Assembly (NCBI GenBank): GCA_003477185.1
Contig: DMTJ01000463.1
Location: forward strand, 1-8,540
Length of the DNA: 8,540 nucleotides
Source: Lentisphaeria bacterium
GTDB lineage: Bacteria > Verrucomicrobiota > Lentisphaeria > JABSQK01 > UBA12247
Direction of reading: 5' to 3'
Below, in pieces: positions 5,901-8,540 of this stretch. The position numbers were made by a program, and so were the translations under genes. The notes under the pieces are model-generated. The model searched no databases, was not told the DNA's origin, and saw nothing but the letters and a program-made list of their open reading frames with translations. Each line of letters starts with the position of its first letter. The first letter of the stretch is position 1.

Positions 5901-8178
5901 CGTAGTTTCCGTACGGGTCTGCGTGATACAGTGGGTGATCGTAGTAGCCCGCTCTTATTGGGACATTCGGCAACCGTGCGCCCGCTATCAGCGCCCCGCT
6001 TAGGGGGAAGTTGGGCACCATGGATTGGCCTACATTGGAGACCAACACGCTGCCGCCGAGACTGACGTTTGCCGAATTAGCGGGGATTTCTGCGGTGCGG
6101 CCCTTAAACTCGCCGGGATTGCTGCCCATGGCGAGGGCGAGAACCACTTCACCGGTCAGGTGCAGGGAGTGGCCCACACTGTCGAGTTCGGACATGAACG
6201 GCAGCGCGACAGGGAATATGTACTTTTGGTAGGAGGGGCCGCGGTTGTAGTTGATCGGTGCGAAGAAGGCATAGCCAGCGTATCGGCCCATCGCAAGAAT
6301 GAAATGCCCGGGCGCGCCCATGATGTGTGAGAAGTTGTCGTTCGCCCGGCCCTGCACGTTCGGCTCGATTTGCAGTTCTGAGGCAGCCAGCCCGCGTTTC
6401 TGTTGGGCCCAGACGTACAATCCGTCGAAGATCTTAGGCTGGTTGTCGATGTTGTTCCCGGCCAGAATCGTCAACTGCTCACGGGTTTCTTCTTGGGATG
6501 CTGGGGCAAAGTACGGATGGATAAACACCTTCTCGTTGTAGCTACCCAGCAGGTCGATGAGGGCCCGGTCTTGGACCAGCTGGCCCTGGCGGCGCTCGTG
6601 GTAGCTCAGTAGCTCGCTGAAGCGACCGCGCCAGCGCGCACTCAGCTGACGTTGCTCCATGAAATCCTGCTTTGTGCCTACGATCTGTTTGAGGCCAAAC
6701 CCAGCCACGGACATGGCTCGCTCGTAGTGGGACTTGGCTTCCTGGTAGGCTTTGAACTCCTGGCTCTCGATACTCGCATCAGCCAACTTCTCAAAGGCGA
6801 TCTTGGTCTGCAACGTTGGCTCAGACAGCTCAAGAATCAGCGCATTCATGACATAGTCAATCTGCTCGTCGAAGAGGGTGCGAGCCTTCTCGGACAGGGC
6901 CTTGACCGCCGACTGAGTGGCGTCTGGTTCCAGAAACATGCCAGGGGAGTCAAGGGCTTTTGCGATCTCCGCAAGCAGCGCCAGCGAGGCGTCGTTGGCG
7001 AGGGTCTGCGCCTCGTTCTCAAGCCCGGTTTCGGATACCGCAGCGGCATCTTCGGAGGCTGATTCATTGCCGCCCAACGCCCGCAATACAGGATTCTCAT
7101 CCTCTTCCAGAGCGCCGGCGTTCGGCCCCATGACCCGAAGCAGGTTGTACTTGCCGTCGTGACTCATGGCCTGGCCACCAAAGCTGACGAAAATTACATC
7201 GCGGTGCAGTTGCTCGCGGTAAGGAAGCAGACCTTTCAGAGCCTGGAGATGCAGGGCGGGGCCGACCGCTTGCATGGTGCCTGGCGCAAGGTCGGGCAGG
7301 ACTGAGCAGGCGTCGTAGTCGCAGCTCAGCAGCAGCGCTGGCGGCCTCTCTGCGGAGTTCGCAGTCGCGCGCATGACGCCGACCAGCGTGGTATGCTTGG
7401 TGGAGGCAAACTCAGTGCGTACGTTCAAGGTTACTGAGCGCCCGGCATGGGCGAAGATCGCAGAGGTGGCCGCCAGCCGCACGTAGTTGACGGGCAAGGC
7501 AGAAACGATGCATTCTCCGCCGCCCGCGACGCGGTCCCAAGGGATCTGCTCGAGGCCGTCCGGGTGCGCCACAATCAGGGCCTTCAGCCCAAGTTGAGCG
7601 TAGCGACTCCAGAGAAATCCAAAGCTGCTCGGTACCTGATCCTCGCGTGCATCGATGAGCCCGATGCAGCTGGCGAATTCCTTGCGGGATTTCAGGACGT
7701 CGTCGCTAAGGACCAGCAATGTCCCAGTGAGGCCGCCAGCTGGTGAATTCATGGGCTGCAGGCCGTTTGGCATAAACGGATAAATCTCGACGTCTGGCAG
7801 CGGCGCGCCATCGGCCGCCTGGATAGTGCGCTCTGTGGTGTTAGGAACGGCGCAGTAATTGTCCTGCTCGTAAACCTCTAAACCGGCAGCCTGGTACTGC
7901 TCCCGGATCAGTTGTTCCATGCGGTATGCGCCCGGCTGGCCCATGAAGCGCGAGCCGACAGACCCAATCTCGGCCTGTTGTTCCTCGACGGCAGTCGGTT
8001 TGAGCGCGGTGGCCATAGCCGCGCTGTCGTAGGTGGCTGACGGGACAATTGCTGCTTCCTCGAGTTCCGGTGGGAACATGCGGTAGAAGACGATGGCAAC
8101 TGCGACTGCAAGCAACAGCATCATACAGGCGGCGGCTGCCCGCGCGGCGATTCCGTGGATTTCTGACTTCACCCTCAT
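2977..8178 (-). CDS. Giant PA/M28-like pseudo-peptidase + FtsX-like permease fusion, 1733 aa
   Basis: Domains in order (numbered from the ATG at 8178): a TM anchor (~15-34); a GSVGSRFMGQPG motif (72-83), typical of the start of M28 peptidases; a PA-like insert (~149-255); an M28-like core (~262-350); a charged helical stretch (~423-553); a beta-rich region (~700-880) with a carboxypeptidase-regulatory/CnaB-like piece (DPYGNYALPYHVL, 754-766); three TM helices (~1007-1092); an FtsX-like unit with TMs at ~1140-1158, 1440-1460, 1483-1506 and 1529-1549, including the RREEIYVYNAIG motif (~1467-1478); and a cytoplasmic tail (~1563-1733). FtsX/MacB/LolC permeases work with an ABC ATPase in mechanical transport across the envelope; no ATPase is seen here. 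Expected M28 metal ligands are replaced: CDYD in place of HxD, GTMQ near the DD site, and GGQAM in place of the EE pair. Catalysis is therefore unlikely. The ATG at 8178 is preferred over a GTG at 8199 because it overlaps the upstream stop as ATGA and has GGTGGAG 12 bases upstream. The protein overlaps the next gene by 8 bases. FtsX assignment is strong, PA/M28 good, CnaB-like tentative. Confidence 0.8.
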   Translation of the reverse strand: MRVKSEIHGIAARAAAACMMLLLAVAVAIVFYRMFPPELEEAAIVPSATYDSAAMATALKPTAVEEQQAEIGSVGSRFMGQPGAYRMEQLIREQYQAAGLEVYEQDNYCAVPNTTERTIQAADGAPLPDVEIYPFMPNGLQPMNSPAGGLTGTLLVLSDDVLKSRKEFASCIGLIDAREDQVPSSFGFLWSRYAQLGLKALIVAHPDGLEQIPWDRVAGGGECIVSALPVNYVRLAATSAIFAHAGRSVTLNVRTEFASTKHTTLVGVMRATANSAERPPALLLSCDYDACSVLPDLAPGTMQAVGPALHLQALKGLLPYREQLHRDVIFVSFGGQAMSHDGKYNLLRVMGPNAGALEEDENPVLRALGGNESASEDAAAVSETGLENEAQTLANDASLALLAEIAKALDSPGMFLEPDATQSAVKALSEKARTLFDEQIDYVMNALILELSEPTLQTKIAFEKLADASIESQEFKAYQEAKSHYERAMSVAGFGLKQIVGTKQDFMEQRQLSARWRGRFSELLSYHERRQGQLVQDRALIDLLGSYNEKVFIHPYFAPASQEETREQLTILAGNNIDNQPKIFDGLYVWAQQKRGLAASELQIEPNVQGRANDNFSHIMGAPGHFILAMGRYAGYAFFAPINYNRGPSYQKYIFPVALPFMSELDSVGHSLHLTGEVVLALAMGSNPGEFKGRTAEIPANSANVSLGGSVLVSNVGQSMVPNFPLSGALIAGARLPNVPIRAGYYDHPLYHADPYGNYALPYHVLGFATHHVSGYAPLAVGYGEDGLIHFMKDEGPSGQRLFKSTGIATWVKEIMESVTIVTFRASPVTLLDLLNPQTMREYSGVEFVDKFGLAALDKTCRFPFSGTQDGIQTTFVSPDETVYIKLLSGTADNEFANETRAFMLNIEDDFVPDPDREIDGAGYLAQDSELISDVAFDVARSMASLNGRRLDLLVHHNMADERTVAYQKKGQELSDASESGELPLADAVRQARESITYSIHNHPVLRESIFEAVLGILWYLGLLVPFVFFFEKLVFGFSDIRKQLTAQAVIFLVAYTLLNILHPAFSMVRSSLMILLGFIIMIISGGVTVLASSKFSENLEELSKRSGKVKGADVKMMSAIGSAVMLGLNNMHRRKVRTGLTCATLVLMTFVMICFTSVQSDLVDKQISLGKANYQGFLVKQERFRGMTTGEVYALNEEYGHVYDICPRTFLIGSIDWESNYENPKIEAVFTSDQGARRAVEFSSILTFNDRDPIRDQLRFIGRKAWFTAEDCIFSDSPAPVIIPDAAAEELGISPADIEAGRATVTIESQVHPVVAIFAAESLDNLRDLDGQDLLPFDIDALETVSLDNVTWQVLADLDAPRLPASHIIIFPIDRDPPSCQGMYSKKIISSIAVSMPGLQFADARERIETYMERSARAVYYGLDGIAYLGKRTREASLAGLLDMLVPLLMTGLVVLNTLKGSVYERREEIYVYNAIGIAPRYVFFMFFAEAVVYSVVGAVLGYLLSQGVGRILTEMELTGGLNMTFTSVTTIYASIAVAASTIFSTIFPARTAMEIASPADDAGWKLPEPKEDVLSFDLPFTFTHRDRIAVLAFFHRYMENHGEGSSGRFFAGPPEMGLADELDALAEQAYVPQIATTIWLKPYDLSVSQRMLISLPTDAATGEFIAHIALVRQSGSSESWLRLNHGFVTQLRKHFLHWRAVSEEDRSEMFTEASELMAQKLLNQEGTAHHG
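2997..3002 (-). promoter_or_regulatory. Ribosome binding site of the 707-aa transporter gene
   Basis: AGGAGG on the minus strand lies 12 bases before the ATG at 2984, inside the last codons of the giant permease gene. The core is perfect but the spacing is slightly long. It supports the ATG at 2984, which overlaps the upstream stop, and shows that this gene can recruit ribosomes itself rather than only by coupling. Confidence 0.6.
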
Positions 8179-8540
8179 AAGGCCCAAATACTCCACCACA
8201 CGCTCGGCGTGCCCGGCACGAAAAACTTCAAGTAGGAAACCGTCACCGCGTAGCAGAAGTAGGCAGCCGTTCCGCCCAGAAAAATGCCAGTGGCAAAGGG
8301 AAGAAGCTTTTCACGCACCGTGGCCGCCCCGCCGAGCTTAAGCACGGAGAAGCGCAGCACCCAGGCGAGCAGAATGCTCCCCCACGCCTCCTGGAGCATC
8401 CAACTCGGCCCTACCAAAAACCCTATCGGGTGAAACCAAAAGCCAGCGAAGAGTTGCCGTAGGACAGTGACGAGCGTGACGGTTCCTGCGCCGTACATCA
8501 CACCCCAGACTGGCGGCTCGATCGAGCTACCTTTGTTGTC
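8175..8540 (-). CDS. DUF6784/DUF6785-like membrane protein, C-terminal fragment (5' end cut by window)
   Basis: The frame is open from the right edge of the window to a TGA at 8177-8175, giving the last 121 residues. The GTG/ATG pair at 8501-8496 is internal, since codons before it read through to the edge without a stop. The fragment has about three hydrophobic segments and an ordered set of motifs: GFWFHPIGFLVGP, then W-G-S-I-L-L-A-W, then LKLGGAATVREKLLPFATGIFLGG, then a hydrophobic end. The pattern HPxG...W...W...K/L-GG...R...PF..G..LG is what I recall for the DUF6784 C-terminal domain of DUF6785 proteins, uncharacterised polytopic membrane proteins; this is recognition from memory. It is the first visible gene of the operon, and its stop overlaps the giant permease start as ATGA. 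It does not resemble the C-terminus of the 707-residue protein closely enough to be called a duplicate. Confidence 0.6.
   Translation of the reverse strand, partial: DNKGSSIEPPVWGVMYGAGTVTLVTVLRQLFAGFWFHPIGFLVGPSWMLQEAWGSILLAWVLRFSVLKLGGAATVREKLLPFATGIFLGGTAAYFCYAVTVSYLKFFVPGTPSVWWSIWAL
8191..8197 (-). promoter_or_regulatory. Possible ribosome binding site of the giant permease gene
   Basis: GGTGGAG on the minus strand lies 12 bases before the ATG at 8178, the same spacing as in the downstream gene. It supports the ATGA-overlapping ATG over the GTG codons at 8199 and 8196, which would place this purine-rich stretch at or inside the start. The match to the consensus is partial. Confidence 0.4.

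Noticed and set aside
6652..7062. A 136-codon + strand ORF opposite the helical part of the giant permease
   Set aside because: It is antisense to a continuous 1733-residue reading frame with recognisable domains and has no motif of its own.
7126..7965. Active M28 metallopeptidase
   Set aside because: The fold-level motifs are present, but the His, Asp and Glu residues expected at the zinc and catalytic sites are not seen at the aligned places.
8179..8199. GTG start at 8199 for the giant permease
   Set aside because: The ATG at 8178 forms a classic ATGA overlap with the upstream stop and is preceded by a GGTGGAG; the extra seven residues add nothing recognisable before the signal-anchor.

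Overview
The window looks like bacterial chromosomal DNA of moderately high GC content. It is packed with genes and has no intergenic gap longer than about 40 bases. There are no RNA genes, IS elements, CRISPR arrays or other evident mobile DNA. The host cannot be fixed from the sequence. From memory, this mix of OPT-like/DUF6784-type membrane proteins, a giant FtsX-type permease and a stand-alone PqqD-like protein recalls genomes of the Planctomycetota-Verrucomicrobiota-Lentisphaerota group or similar environmental phyla. That placement is a low-confidence guess.

Layout: positions 1-434 on the + strand hold the 3' end of an ATPase-type gene whose product ends in a PD-(D/E)XK nuclease-like domain. 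A 37-base convergent gap (435-471) with a small hairpin follows. Everything from 472 to the right edge is one minus-strand operon, transcribed right to left: (a) the C-terminus of a polytopic membrane protein resembling DUF6784/DUF6785 proteins (8175-8540, cut by the window edge); (b) a giant 1733-residue membrane protein with a PA + M28-peptidase-like ectodomain and an FtsX-like permease module (2977-8178); (c) a 707-residue membrane protein resembling the OPT oligopeptide-transporter superfamily (861-2984); (d) a 130-residue PqqD-like protein (472-864). Each junction overlaps: ATGA between a and b, an 8-base ATGGCTGA between b and c, and TTGA between c and d. Translational coupling and joint function are therefore likely.

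Together the operon looks like a cell-envelope transport or processing machine. It has two OPT-like/DUF6784-type membrane proteins, an FtsX-like permease carrying a peptidase-shaped outer domain whose metal-binding residues appear lost, and a small protein of the fold that binds peptides in PQQ and RiPP biosynthesis. No ABC ATPase, radical SAM enzyme or precursor peptide is inside the window, so substrate and direction of transport cannot be assigned. This operon is the most likely candidate here for an undescribed system.
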